From contig CAZCLF010000006.1 of the NCBI GenBank assembly GCA_964499485.1, positions 17,041-81,040 of the forward strand: a stretch of 64,000 nucleotides of DNA. The letters are read 5' to 3'. The notes beneath the pieces were generated by a model. The model ran no database searches and was not told the DNA's origin. It saw only the letters and a program-made list of their open reading frames with translations. This document shows, in pieces, positions 32,205 through 41,244 of this stretch (position 1 is its first letter; each line of letters opens with the position of its first letter). The stretch comes from Ga0074130 sp964499485 (GTDB taxonomy: Bacteria > Pseudomonadota > Gammaproteobacteria > Burkholderiales > Rhodocyclaceae). The translations under genes were made by a program, and so were the position numbers.

Positions 32205-34073
32205 TTAGCCCCAGCCTAGCGCAAGTGCAACCCGGTAGGTGATGAAAGATGCCAGATAGGCCAGTGCGAACAGATAGCCAGCAAGGATGAACATCTGCTT
32301 CCATGAGTTGGTTTCGCGCTTAACTGCTGCTAGCGTTGCTAGGCATTGCGGGGCGTAGACATACCAGGCCAACAGGGACAGTGCAGTCGCAAGCGACCAG
32401 CTGGCCGCAATCATCGGTTCTAGCTGGCCGGCGATATCTTCTGCGCTGGCCGACATGGCATACACAGTGCCCAGTGCACTGACTGCAACTTCGCGTGCTG
32501 CCATGCCTGGTACCAACGCAATGGAGATTTGCCAATTGAAGCCGATGGGTGCGAAAACCACCTCCAGTGCGCGGCCGATCATGCCGGCAAAGCTGTATTG
32601 AATCGCTGGGCCGGTTGCATCGGCTGGAGGGGCAGGGTAGGTCGATAGAAACCACAGGATGATGGTCAGCGAGAGGATCAGCGTGCCGACCCGACGCAGG
32701 AAGATGCTGGCACGCTCATACAGGCCGACAGCCAGATTGCGCAGGCTGGGGCGGCGGTAAGCCGGTAACTCCATCATCAGCACAGTCGGTGTAGCGCGCC
32801 CGCGCATGAACTTCAACACCCATGCGACGGCAAGCGCCGACAGAATGCCAGCGACATATAGCCCGAATAGCACCAGCCCTTGCAGATTGAAGATGCCAGC
32901 GACCGTTTGCTGCGGAATGAAGGCAGCAATCAGCAGGGCATACACAGGCAGACGCGCCGAACAGGTCATCAGCGGGGCAATCATGATGGTGACGAGGCGA
33001 TCGCGCCAGTCGGTAATGGTGCGCGTTGCCATGATGCCGGGGATGGCACAGGCAAAACTCGAGAGCAGGGGGATGAACGAACGCCCAGAGAGACCAACAC
33101 CACTCATGACCCGATCAAGCAGAAAGGCAGCCCGCGGCAGATAGCCTGAGTCTTCAAGCGCAAGAATGAAGAAGAACAGAATCAGAATCTGCGGCAAGAA
33201 AACCAAAACACCGCCCACACCCGCGATGATGCCGTCGGCAAGCAGGCTTTGCAGCAGGCCTGGCGACATGTGTGCAGATATCCATTCGCTAAGGCCGGCC
33301 ACCGCGCCATCAATGGCCTCCATCGGCACTTCAGCCCAGCTGAAGACAGCTTGGAACATCAGAAACAGGGTGGCGGTGAGAATCAGCATGCCCCAGAGTG
33401 GGTGCAACACAACGCTGTCGATGCGGTCATCTAGGCTGCTATCCGTGGCAGGTGTGATGATGGCTAGCCCGAGGATGCGTCTAACCTCCTGTTGGGTGGT
33501 AAGCACGTCTTCAACGTCTGAGGGCTGCCAGTTGGAGATCGTTGTGTTGCTCGTGATGATAAGACTGTCGATATGCTCGACGAGGCTCTGTGCGCCGTTG
33601 TGCTTGATGGCGATGGTTTCGACGACGGGCATACCGAGCTCGCGCGACAGGGCTGCGCTATCAATCGTAATGCCCTGACGCTGAGCAGCGTCGCTCATGT
33701 TGAGCGCCATGACCATAGGTAAGTTCAGTTGCCGCGCTTCAAGCACCAAACGCAGGTTGAGACGCAGATTTGTCGCATCTGTAACGCAAATCAGGAGATC
33801 AGGCCGTGCCTGATCGCTGCGTTCGCCAGTCACGACGTCGCGTGTAATGGCTTCATCGGCGCTAAGGGCGTTAAGACTGTAGGCCCCGGGTAGATCGAGC
33901 AAACGTACTTGGCGACCGGCGGGTGTGGCGAACAAGCCTTCCTTGCGCTCGACGGTCACTCCCGCATAGTTGGCTACCTTTTGGCGGCTCCCCGTCAGCA
34001 GGTTGAAGAGGGCGGTTTTGCCGCAGTTGGGGTTGCCAAGCAACGCAATCTGCAATGGTTTGGGGTGACTCAT
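32205..34073 (-). CDS. feoB: Ferrous iron transporter FeoB
   Basis: 622 residues, shorter than the 773 of E. coli FeoB but usual for this branch. N-terminal G domain: G1 GNPNCGKTALFN, G2 TVERKEG, G3 DLPGAYSLNA and G4-like ALNMSD. The membrane part begins near residue 225 with gate motifs DSGYLPRAAFLLDRVM and FACAIPGIMATR. Imports Fe2+ across the inner membrane, mostly under low oxygen. Overlaps feoA by four bases. Confidence 0.96.
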   Translation of the reverse strand: MSHPKPLQIALLGNPNCGKTALFNLLTGSRQKVANYAGVTVERKEGLFATPAGRQVRLLDLPGAYSLNALSADEAITRDVVTGERSDQARPDLLICVTDATNLRLNLRLVLEARQLNLPMVMALNMSDAAQRQGITIDSAALSRELGMPVVETIAIKHNGAQSLVEHIDSLIITSNTTISNWQPSDVEDVLTTQQEVRRILGLAIITPATDSSLDDRIDSVVLHPLWGMLILTATLFLMFQAVFSWAEVPMEAIDGAVAGLSEWISAHMSPGLLQSLLADGIIAGVGGVLVFLPQILILFFFILALEDSGYLPRAAFLLDRVMSGVGLSGRSFIPLLSSFACAIPGIMATRTITDWRDRLVTIMIAPLMTCSARLPVYALLIAAFIPQQTVAGIFNLQGLVLFGLYVAGILSALAVAWVLKFMRGRATPTVLMMELPAYRRPSLRNLAVGLYERASIFLRRVGTLILSLTIILWFLSTYPAPPADATGPAIQYSFAGMIGRALEVVFAPIGFNWQISIALVPGMAAREVAVSALGTVYAMSASAEDIAGQLEPMIAASWSLATALSLLAWYVYAPQCLATLAAVKRETNSWKQMFILAGYLFALAYLASFITYRVALALGWG

Positions 34074-34345
34074 GCTGCCGTTACCTCAATGCGGATGAAA
34101 TCAGCCTCAAAGCGGCGTAGCGCAAAGGTAGTGTGTCCCAAGCGCACGGCAATCGGTTCATGTCCGGGGTGTCCATGCGCAATGATGCGCACTGACTCGC
34201 CGGGGAGGAAGCCAATCTCGATCAGGCGCAACACTAGATGCCGCTGATCTGGAGCTTCAGGCGAGAGGATGCTCGAAATGACTGCGGGAGTGTTACGCGG
34301 TAAGTCGCTTAGGCTGAGTTCAGCGTTGCTGGTTTGGGTGCTCAA
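34070..34345 (-). CDS. feoA: Ferrous iron transport protein A
   Basis: 91 residues with an SH3-like FeoA domain: RLIEIGFLPGESVRIIAHGHPGHEPIAVRLGHTTFALRRFEAD. It interacts with FeoB in the cytoplasm. First gene of the feoA-feoB-Cys-rich operon; a promoter-like TATAAT and a perfect dyad lie upstream. Confidence 0.92.
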   Translation of the reverse strand: MSTQTSNAELSLSDLPRNTPAVISSILSPEAPDQRHLVLRLIEIGFLPGESVRIIAHGHPGHEPIAVRLGHTTFALRRFEADFIRIEVTAA

Positions 34346-34370
34346 GGGGCATTCACAAAAATGGGAAAAA

Positions 34371-34408
34371 GCATTTGATCAAGTCAAATGCGAACAATTC
34401 CCATTATA
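34371..34408 (-). promoter_or_regulatory. feoA promoter -10 and palindromic operator candidate
   Basis: On the minus strand a TATAAT (34408-34403) is followed by a perfect dyad of eight-base arms, GCATTTGA and TCAAATGC, with a five-base spacer (34371-34391). The dyad would lie just downstream of the transcription start. The arms contain TTGA/TCAA as in FNR sites, but spacing differs from the FNR consensus by one base. No good Fur box was seen. Confidence 0.5.
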
Positions 34409-34460
34409 GCGCTGAAGCGTAGTTGGCTAGCGTTAATCCAGTGCTTAGGAGATGAATGCC

Positions 34461-35159
34461 TTAGTCGATCAGCTCAATCTTGCCGTTAATGTTGACAACG
34501 ATTTGGCTCTCACCCGCTTCGATCGGCATTGGGGCCGCCTCTGCCGCCATCATGGCTTTACCGCGCAACATCGGGTAGACCGGGCCCCGGTTGCTATTGC
34601 CAATGTTCATTTCACGAATCCGATATTTCTTGCCTAGCGTTGTCGCGATGAGATTGGCGCGTTCGCGAAAGACATGAATCGCGCTCACAGTAGCATCGGC
34701 CTCAGTCTTTTGGAGTGTTTCAGGCGATGGGCTGGATGAAAGCTGACTCACCGCTAGGCTGCCTTGCAGCTTACCCAGAAGCTCGGCCAGCACGGCCGCA
34801 TCGCGCGATTCCAGTTGGATTTCACTGCGCATGCGCCACGCCTCGATGTTTCGATCATTCTTCCCATATACCGGGTAGGTATGGCTAGTTCCGGTTTTTA
34901 CCTTCACGCCGGAATAGGCCTTGGCGGTGCTCAGAGCGCTTGCTATTTGCTGATTAACCAGACGTGCAACTGTTGCAGCGTTGCTGTGGCTTGCCTCTGC
35001 ATACGCGGTTGCTTGAAATAAATCATTAGCGCTGGCGCGACTGGCCTCCGCAGACAGTTCGATCAAGGCACCACTGGCGGTTGGCAGTCCTTGAGCATAA
35101 ACACTACTCCCCGCAAGCATTGTGATCAGGGAGAGTGTGCAAAAAGCAGTACGTGGCAT
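34461..35159 (-). CDS. SIMPL domain-containing exported protein
   Basis: 232 residues from ATG 35159 (MPRTAFCTLSLITMLAGSSVYAQG), which starts a clear signal peptide. The SIMPL/DUF541 domain shows DLFQATAYAEASHSNAATVARLVNQQIASALSTAKAYSGVKVKTG, SHTYPVYGKNDRN, AWRMRSEIQLESRD and the C-terminal IVVNINGKIEL. Periplasmic proteins of this family include oxidative-stress and signalling-related members; the job here is unknown. Eight bases after the protease gene, so probably co-expressed. Confidence 0.9.
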   Translation of the reverse strand: MPRTAFCTLSLITMLAGSSVYAQGLPTASGALIELSAEASRASANDLFQATAYAEASHSNAATVARLVNQQIASALSTAKAYSGVKVKTGTSHTYPVYGKNDRNIEAWRMRSEIQLESRDAAVLAELLGKLQGSLAVSQLSSSPSPETLQKTEADATVSAIHVFRERANLIATTLGKKYRIREMNIGNSNRGPVYPMLRGKAMMAAEAAPMPIEAGESQIVVNINGKIELID

Positions 35160-35167
35160 AGAGACTT

Positions 35168-36358
35168 TCAAGTGGTTTGGTTTTGGCGCATGGCTGCAGC
35201 CCACTGGCGGTCTTTCTCTTCCGAGAGTAGTCGCGAGGCTCGGCGCTTGATATAAGACTGCTTGGCGGCGGCCTCGTTCCCTTTGTGATCGGCAATCACC
35301 ATATTCCAGAGTGTCAAATCGGCGCGGTTTTGCTCTAACTCGTCTCGCGCAGCGTCCATACACCGTTGCAGTTGCGGATCAACTGTGGTCACGATGGGGG
35401 ATGGATCAATCTGTACATCTTCCACAGAGAAACGCCGTTTAAAGATAACGATCAGAGCGAATGGAAAAAGTAGTGCAGCCCACCAATACTTCAGTAACCC
35501 ATCTTTCGCCTGATCCGCGGTGCTCTTGCGTGGCTGCGTCGTTGTGCTCTGCGTTGCTGCGTCACTGTCGGGGAGTTCAGCACTTGCGACTTGTTGCGTT
35601 ACTGATGGCACCATGCCGCGCTCGCTAACCATCGTGGCAGCAGGTGCTTGGGTTACATCACTGCTTGCCGGAGCACCGCTGACGCCCAGGCGTTCTACCC
35701 AATTCACGGGAAGCGCCATATTTAAGCCTTGGCCTGAGCGCATGCCAAAGGTGGTGATCCCAATTAAACGCCCCTTTGCGTCGAAGAGTCCGCCACCGCT
35801 TGATCCGGGTGAAATGGCAGCATTTGTCTGAATCACATTGCCATCCTCGACGGGGCGTAGTGCAGTGATCAGGCCGTTACTCAAGGTCAATTGCGGGGGG
35901 GAGTGGGTCTTCTGTTTGGTGACGGCGGTGACGCCCATGATATTTGCAATTTCATTGGGAGCGCCAATGGCATAGACAGGGTCTCCAACGGAGAGCTTGC
36001 TTGCATCTGCGAACTCAACGGGAGCAGCATTCAGGCCACGAACCTCCATGAGGCAGAGATCCTGCACGCTATCGCAGTTGGTCATGTAGGCTTCATAGCG
36101 CCCACCACTGATCAGGACTTGGTAGCGATGGCCGGGTAGGAGCACGTGGCGATTTGTGACCATGGTTTGTGGCCCCACAGTTACGGCGCTGCCTGAACCG
36201 ACCAGCTGATCTTCGAACGTGGTGACGATGACAATGCCGACACTATTCGAGACACGCGAATAAATGCTGTTTGCGCTTTGCGAGAGAACTTGCTGGCTGC
36301 TGAGCAGTAATAAGAAAACGAATCCCGGACGTATCAGTTGCAACAAGTGCTTGTGCAT
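35168..36358 (-). CDS. Membrane-anchored trypsin-like serine protease
   Basis: 396 residues. A signal peptide or anchor (about 10-27) precedes a chymotrypsin-fold domain with the triad His71 (TNRHVLL), Asp100 (VQDLCLMEV) and Ser187 (SPGSSGGGLF), as in HtrA-type S1C proteases. No PDZ domain is visible. After a Thr/Ser/Pro-rich linker (230-285) comes a single membrane helix (about 291-306, YWWAALLFPFALIVIF) and a cytoplasmic, helical tail ending in basic residues. The layout puts the protease domain in the periplasm, tethered to a cytoplasmic domain. Substrate unknown. Confidence 0.85.
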   Translation of the reverse strand: MHKHLLQLIRPGFVFLLLLSSQQVLSQSANSIYSRVSNSVGIVIVTTFEDQLVGSGSAVTVGPQTMVTNRHVLLPGHRYQVLISGGRYEAYMTNCDSVQDLCLMEVRGLNAAPVEFADASKLSVGDPVYAIGAPNEIANIMGVTAVTKQKTHSPPQLTLSNGLITALRPVEDGNVIQTNAAISPGSSGGGLFDAKGRLIGITTFGMRSGQGLNMALPVNWVERLGVSGAPASSDVTQAPAATMVSERGMVPSVTQQVASAELPDSDAATQSTTTQPRKSTADQAKDGLLKYWWAALLFPFALIVIFKRRFSVEDVQIDPSPIVTTVDPQLQRCMDAARDELEQNRADLTLWNMVIADHKGNEAAAKQSYIKRRASRLLSEEKDRQWAAAMRQNQTT

Positions 36359-36432
36359 GTCTTCCCTCGTTTGAATTCAATCTCACTGGATTCTAATGAT
36401 TTGTAACCAGTATGTGTGCTTTCTGCTGCAGA

Positions 36433-36957
36433 TTATCCGACCTGCGTAAGAGTGTCTCGATAACGCTGCCAGTCACGTACATAGTGTTCTGCGGTGGCCC
36501 GGATGCGTGCCACTTCATCGTCACTGAGTGTTCGTACGACGCGGCCGGGCGAGCCAAGGATGAGGGAGCGATCAGGAATAACTTTGCCCTCAGGAATCAG
36601 CGTATTGGCACCTATCAGGCATTCCTTCCCGATAACAACTCGATTCAGAATGACACTCTTGATGCCGATCAGGCTACCTTCGCCGACGGTACAACCATGC
36701 AGCATCGCCATATGTCCGACAGTGACATATGCGCCCAAGCTCAGTGGAATGCCGGGATCTGCATGCAGTACGGATCCGTCTTGGATATTGGTATTGGCAC
36801 CAATAACGATGGATTCATCGTCACCGCGGATGACGGCACTCCACCAAACGCTGCTATTGGTTTCAAGGGTGACGTCACCGATCACTGTGGCGTTCGGGGC
36901 TACCCAAGTATCTTTCGCTGTGGTCGGGCGCTTTTGATTGATGGCGTAAAGCGGCAT
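36433..36957 (-). CDS. Gamma-class carbonic anhydrase family protein
   Basis: 174 residues of left-handed beta-helix hexapeptide repeats: GDVTLETNSSVWWSAVIRGDDESIVIGANTNIQDGSVLHADPGIPL, then YVTVGHMAMLHGCTVG. The three metal-ligand histidines (HADPG, GHMAMLHG) are kept. YrdA/CaiE-like proteins of this group are annotated as gamma carbonic anhydrases; activity in each case is untested. Stands alone. Confidence 0.93.
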   Translation of the reverse strand: MPLYAINQKRPTTAKDTWVAPNATVIGDVTLETNSSVWWSAVIRGDDESIVIGANTNIQDGSVLHADPGIPLSLGAYVTVGHMAMLHGCTVGEGSLIGIKSVILNRVVIGKECLIGANTLIPEGKVIPDRSLILGSPGRVVRTLSDDEVARIRATAEHYVRDWQRYRDTLTQVG

Positions 36958-37094
36958 GTTATTTCCTACATTGATAAGGCTGGAATTGTAAGCAGGCTTT
37001 GATCAGTTTTTAATGCAATTAAATCTCTGTGACATTGCCAATTGGTGTGGATGGATTCGGCATAATTATGCTTTGCATAACGCTCGTGCCTCCG

Positions 37095-37967
37095 ATGAGC
37101 AACCCTGACACCAGCAAGTATGAGTTGAGCAAGACGGAGCTCGATCAGGTGCTTGCTACCTTTGAAATTCCTACCTGCCCCGCGATGGTGGCCGAGGTGA
37201 TGGCCGAAGCGCGCAAGGACGTGCCAGATATCCGTAAGTTGGCAGCCGCCATTACGGGTGATGTTGGTATGTCCGCCATCACTTTGAAAATGGCCAATTC
37301 AGCCCTATTCAGCAGTGGCACGCCGATTAATAACGTGCAGCGCGCCTTGGATCGGCTTGGTATGCGCAATGTGCTCAGCGTTGTGCTGGGTGCCTCGCTA
37401 CGCTCGAGTATGATGGGCTTGCCCGGGGACTTCATTGATCGGTTCTGGGTACGCAATTCGATCATGGCCCAATCATGTGGCTTTCTCGCGCGTCAGTTGT
37501 ATGGCATCTCTCCAGATGATGCCTACACCTATGCGCTGTTCCATGATGCGGCCATTCCCATGATGCTTAAGCGCTTTCCGCACTATCCTCAGTTGATCGC
37601 AGAGGCTGCGGCACGCGGTGAAAGCCGTGTTCAGGCTGAGCGTCAGTTGCCTTGCACTCATCCGATCATCGGCGCTCTGCTCGTACGTAATTGGGGTCTG
37701 CCGCAAACCGTATCGCTGGCCATACGCTTCCATCATGAGGCAGATGTTTACTCACTTGATGAGCAGACGTTGCCCAGCTCAGCACTCTCGCTATTGGCTG
37801 TGGGTCAAGTTGTTGAGTATGTGATGGCTGACATCATGCATGAGGAAGAAGATGAGGTTGGCGACGATTTATTTGAGCAGGCAATGCAACATCTGGGTAT
37901 GCCGCTTGAAGATCGCGATGCGGTAGCGGATGTCGTCAGAAAGTCAATCCAAGACGCTGCTGGCTAA
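37095..37967 (+). CDS. HDOD domain signalling protein
   Basis: 290 residues from ATG 37095. The HDOD domain (about 18-220) contains FEIPTCPAMVAEVMAEA, ITGDVGMSAITLKMANSALFSSG, INNVQRALDRLGMRNVLSVV and the degenerate metal site FHDAAIPMML. HDOD proteins are non-catalytic or weakly catalytic relatives of HD phosphodiesterases that act in signalling, often with a GGDEF or kinase partner. The C-terminus is an acidic helix (MHEEEDEVGDDLFEQ). Confidence 0.9.
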   Translation: MSNPDTSKYELSKTELDQVLATFEIPTCPAMVAEVMAEARKDVPDIRKLAAAITGDVGMSAITLKMANSALFSSGTPINNVQRALDRLGMRNVLSVVLGASLRSSMMGLPGDFIDRFWVRNSIMAQSCGFLARQLYGISPDDAYTYALFHDAAIPMMLKRFPHYPQLIAEAAARGESRVQAERQLPCTHPIIGALLVRNWGLPQTVSLAIRFHHEADVYSLDEQTLPSSALSLLAVGQVVEYVMADIMHEEEDEVGDDLFEQAMQHLGMPLEDRDAVADVVRKSIQDAAG

Positions 37968-37986
37968 ACGAGTTGAGGTTTCGGTT

Positions 37987-38574
37987 TTGAATTACCTTGC
38001 CCATGTCTTCCTCGCTGGAGAGGCTGACTCAGATAGGCTGGGTGGCCTGCTCGGTGATTTTGTCAAAGGACCGCTTCCCTGTGGTTTGCCCCCTCCGCTA
38101 GCAGACGGCGTGGCATTGCACCGGCGTATCGACAGTTACGCCGAGACCCACCCGGCATTTCAGCGCAGTCGTTCGCGCGTCAGTCAGGCAAGACGCAGGT
38201 ATGCCGGTGTGATGGTGGATATGTTTTACGACCATTTACTGGCAGCGTATTGGCATGACTACAGCACATCCTCCTTGTCGTCTTTTAGTTGTGAAGTGTA
38301 TGACCTGCTTGATGCACATGCACCGACATTGCCTCAACGCTTGAACAGCGTACGTGTCTGGATGCGCGAAGGGGATTGGCTGTGCAGCTATCGCAGTCTT
38401 GACGGTGTTGGTGGAGCGATCGATCGTATCGCCCAACATCGGCTTTCAAGGCCCGGCACGCTGCCGGGTGGGGTCGAAGAGCTGGCAGCAGATTACGACG
38501 GATTCAAGCAGGATTTCTTCGAGTTCATGCACGACGCACAGGCCATGACTGCCCTGGTGCGAAAGCAACGCTAA
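37987..38574 (+). CDS. acpH: Acyl carrier protein phosphodiesterase
   Basis: 195 residues from a TTG start at 37987: the encoded (M)NYLAHVFLAG is the conserved beginning of AcpH (DUF479), and a GAGG sequence lies eight bases upstream. An in-frame ATG at 37930 would add 19 unconserved residues inside the HDOD gene. Other motifs: RRIDSYAETHPAFQRSRSR and MVDMFYDHLLAAYW. It removes the phosphopantetheine arm from ACP. Confidence 0.9.
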   Translation: MNYLAHVFLAGEADSDRLGGLLGDFVKGPLPCGLPPPLADGVALHRRIDSYAETHPAFQRSRSRVSQARRRYAGVMVDMFYDHLLAAYWHDYSTSSLSSFSCEVYDLLDAHAPTLPQRLNSVRVWMREGDWLCSYRSLDGVGGAIDRIAQHRLSRPGTLPGGVEELAADYDGFKQDFFEFMHDAQAMTALVRKQR

Positions 38575-39353
38575 CCGATTTGCACACTTAACATGCTGAT
38601 CGTACCAAGATCAATGCCCCGCGTTGGAAAACTGACCGCATCCTGTTCTGTCTTCAGTCCAGCGATATACAGCAGCGGCAGATAGTGTTCAGGTGTCGGG
38701 ATCGCAAGTAGCGCTTGCGGGTCCAGTGTCGGGAAGTCGATCAAGGCTTGATGATCATGGCTTATCAGGCAATCCACTACTCGCTGTTCCACCCGCGCTG
38801 ACCATGCGGGTGCGGGCGCATCTTGGTGCCACTGAAGCATGCGTAAGTTGTGCACCACATTGCCACTGGCAACGATAAGCACGCCTTCATCCCGCAAGGC
38901 TTGCAATTGCTGACCCAGCCGGTAGTGGAATTCATTCGGCTCGGCGAGATTCAAGCTCAATTGGACAACGGGAATATCCGCAGCCGGGAACAGATGCACG
39001 AGGATAGACCATGTGCCGTGATCCAGTCCCCAGCTGTAGTCGAGTGTTATCGGTAGCGGTGCTAACAGTTCATGAATGCGCTGAGCCAGTGCAGGGCTAC
39101 CCGGTGCTGGATACCGCACGGCAAATAGCGCATCGGGAAACCCGCCAAAGTCATGAATCGTTTCCGGTTGAGGCATGGCGGTTACGCCAACACCGGGCGT
39201 CATCCAATGCGCCGAGATTGCAAGAATTGCGCGGGGGCGAGGCAATCTTTTGCCTAAGGCTTGCCAAGCCTCACCCCAAGGTGTGGCTTCGATAGCATTC
39301 ATCGGTGAGCCGTGACCAATGAACAGGGCAGGCATACGCGCAGATGAATTCAT
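38571..39353 (-). CDS. ygiD: DODA-type extradiol ring-opening dioxygenase (YgiD-like)
   Basis: 260 residues from ATG 39353. LigB-family features: ALFIGHGSPMNAIE, LAISAHWMTPGVGVT, GGFPDALFAVRYPAPG, GLDHGTWSILVHLFP and VIVASGNVVHNLR, with His residues for metal binding. E. coli YgiD is a zinc-dependent 4,5-DOPA dioxygenase. The 3' end overlaps convergent acpH by four bases. Confidence 0.92.
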   Translation of the reverse strand: MNSSARMPALFIGHGSPMNAIEATPWGEAWQALGKRLPRPRAILAISAHWMTPGVGVTAMPQPETIHDFGGFPDALFAVRYPAPGSPALAQRIHELLAPLPITLDYSWGLDHGTWSILVHLFPAADIPVVQLSLNLAEPNEFHYRLGQQLQALRDEGVLIVASGNVVHNLRMLQWHQDAPAPAWSARVEQRVVDCLISHDHQALIDFPTLDPQALLAIPTPEHYLPLLYIAGLKTEQDAVSFPTRGIDLGTISMLSVQIG

Positions 39354-39504
39354 GGTGGTGTGATGGAAAGCGCTTGAGAACTGCGATAATTCGACTTTAC
39401 TCTTTTTGCCGCTGAGTGACTTGGCCGACACGCTTGCCAAGTGCGGGTATCAGCCTCCGCGTATCAGCGTCTTTTTAAGGCTATCTCCACTGGAGTTCTG
39501 CGCA

Positions 39505-39960
39505 ATGAGCCTGCATATCTTTCTAGTTTTTTTGCATATTCTCGGTGTCACTATTTGGGTGGGTGGCATGTTCTTCGCACACGTTTGTCTGCGCCCGGCA
39601 GCCGCCAGTCTGGAGCCGCAGGTTCGCCTGCCTCTCCTGCATGCGGTACTCGGCCACTTTTTCCGTTGGGTTGCACTGATTGTCGCCGTGGTGTTGATCA
39701 CCGGTGTCGTGATGATGTTGCATGTGGGCTTTGCCAATGCACCCAAGGGCTGGCATTGGATGATGACCAGCGGCATTGTCATGATGCTGATCTTTGGTCA
39801 TATCTATGGTGCAGGTTATCGCCGCTTGACGCGTGCCGTCGCTGCGGCTGATTGGCCAGCAGGTGCCGCCGCCATGAATAGCATTCGCCGTCTGGTCGGC
39901 ATCAATCTGCTGCTGGGTCTGTTGACCATTGCTTTCGCCACACTAGGTGCGGCCTACTAA
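39505..39960 (+). CDS. CopD-like integral membrane protein
   Basis: 151 residues from ATG 39505 (MSLHIFLVFLHILGVTIWVGGMFFAHVCLRP). Four membrane helices with histidines (FLHILGVTIWVGG and IVMMLIFGHIYG) as in the CopD/PcoD-domain family (PF05425), which binds heme or copper. The function here is unproven. One base separates its stop from the S4-domain gene. Confidence 0.82.
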   Translation: MSLHIFLVFLHILGVTIWVGGMFFAHVCLRPAAASLEPQVRLPLLHAVLGHFFRWVALIVAVVLITGVVMMLHVGFANAPKGWHWMMTSGIVMMLIFGHIYGAGYRRLTRAVAAADWPAGAAAMNSIRRLVGINLLLGLLTIAFATLGAAY

Positions 39961-39961
39961 G

Positions 39962-40186
39962 ATGAGTACTGTCGATTTCGAGTTAAAGGACGAGTACGTC
40001 GAACTGTGCAATCTACTCAAGCTGGTTGGGCTGGCAGATAGCGGTGGGCGTGGTAAACAGATGGTGGCTGAGGGGCTGGTCAAGGTGGATGGGCAGCCAG
40101 AAAGCCGCAAGACCGCAAAGATTCGAGCAGGCCAAGTGGTGACCTGTCAGGACATCTCAATCAAGGTTGTTGCGCATGGCCAATGA
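39962..40186 (+). CDS. ybcJ: S4-domain RNA-binding protein (YbcJ-like)
   Basis: 74 residues consisting of a single S4-like domain: YVELCNLLKLVGLADSGGRGKQMVAEGLVKVDGQPESRKTAKIRAGQVV. Matches YbcJ, a small RNA-binding protein. ATG lies directly after the stop of the CopD-like gene, and slyX starts inside its 3' end. Confidence 0.92.
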   Translation: MSTVDFELKDEYVELCNLLKLVGLADSGGRGKQMVAEGLVKVDGQPESRKTAKIRAGQVVTCQDISIKVVAHGQ

Positions 40187-40394
40187 CAGCGATGTGGCAG
40201 AGCGGATTGCCGAGCTTGAAATCAAGCTGGCATATGCAGAGGATTTGCTCGACAGCGTAAATACCACGGTGTTTCGCCAGCAGGAGCAGATCGATCTTCT
40301 GCAGGCACAATTGCGCAGCTTGCAGCAACAGGTGCAGACAAGCATGCCCGGCGAGGCACTAAGTCTGCGAGATGAGCTTCCACCGCATTATTGA
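40176..40394 (+). CDS. slyX: SlyX family coiled-coil protein
   Basis: 72 residues: a continuous coiled coil (ERIAELEIKLAYAEDLLDSVNTTVFRQQEQIDLLQAQLRSL) and the conserved C-terminal LRDELPPHY. Function of SlyX is unknown. Overlaps both neighbours by about 11 and 23 bases, so is embedded in a tight transcription unit. Confidence 0.95.
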   Translation: MANDSDVAERIAELEIKLAYAEDLLDSVNTTVFRQQEQIDLLQAQLRSLQQQVQTSMPGEALSLRDELPPHY

Positions 40395-41235
40395 TGAATC
40401 GCTGATGGTTGAAAAGTACGACATTCGTCCGGGGCAGTCGATTGAGCTGCTCAAAGAGCTGCATATCCTCACGCGCGATGGCAAGCTCAATCAAGACAGC
40501 CGGCGCAAACTCAAGCAGGTCTATCATCTGTTCCAGTTCATCGAGCCCTTGCTCAAAGATGTGCTGAACCATAAGCCGGACCTAACCTTGGTCGATCATG
40601 GGGCAGGTAAGTCTTACCTTGGCTTCATCCTCTACGACCTCTTCTTCAAAGAGCACGCCAAGCAAGGGCATATCTACGGCATCGAGACACGCGACGAACT
40701 GGTTGCGAGCTCAACAGCGCTAGCCGCTCGGCTTGGTTTTGCGGGCATGTCCTTCCTCAACCTGAGTGTGGCAGCATCGATTGAGTCACACGCGCTGCCC
40801 GCCCAGGTAGATATCGTCACAGCACTGCATGCCTGCAACACTGCGACTGACGATGCCATCCGCTTTGCCTTGGCCAAGCAGGCACGGCATATTGTGTTGG
40901 TGCCCTGTTGCCAAGCAGAGATTGCAGCGGCATTGCGTAAAAACAAAGCCAAAGCACTCGCCAATCCGCTGGCTGAAATCTGGCGTCACCCGATACATAC
41001 GCGCGAGTTTGGTAGCCACATGACAAATGTGATGCGCTGCCTGCAGCTGGAAGCGCACGGCTACCAGCTCAATGTCACGGAGCTGGTGGGCTGGGAACAT
41101 TCCATGAAGAATGAGCTGATCATTGCGAGCCGCACACAGAAGCCCAGCCGCAAGGCGGCCGAACGTCTGCATGTGTTGCTGGATGAGTTGGGGCTACGTG
41201 AAGAGCTCGCTGACCGCTTCTTTACGCCCGTTTAA
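40372..41235 (+). CDS. SAM-dependent methyltransferase (METTL25/PF13679-like)
   Basis: 287 residues. SAM site in LVDHGAGKSYLGFILYDLF and GIETRDELV, then DIVTALHACNTATDDAIRFAL and a VPCCQAE motif. The HACN/CCQ pair characterises the PF13679 methyltransferases. The substrate is unknown, RNA is a guess. The start at 40372 lies inside slyX; a second ATG twelve codons on is possible. Confidence 0.85.
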   Translation: MSFHRIIDESLMVEKYDIRPGQSIELLKELHILTRDGKLNQDSRRKLKQVYHLFQFIEPLLKDVLNHKPDLTLVDHGAGKSYLGFILYDLFFKEHAKQGHIYGIETRDELVASSTALAARLGFAGMSFLNLSVAASIESHALPAQVDIVTALHACNTATDDAIRFALAKQARHIVLVPCCQAEIAAALRKNKAKALANPLAEIWRHPIHTREFGSHMTNVMRCLQLEAHGYQLNVTELVGWEHSMKNELIIASRTQKPSRKAAERLHVLLDELGLREELADRFFTPV

Positions 41236-41244
41236 CGTTCAAAC

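Noticed and set aside
34371..34391. FNR/ANR binding site upstream of feoA
   Set aside because: TTGA and TCAA half sites are present, but the spacing is one base off the TTGAT-N4-ATCAA consensus.
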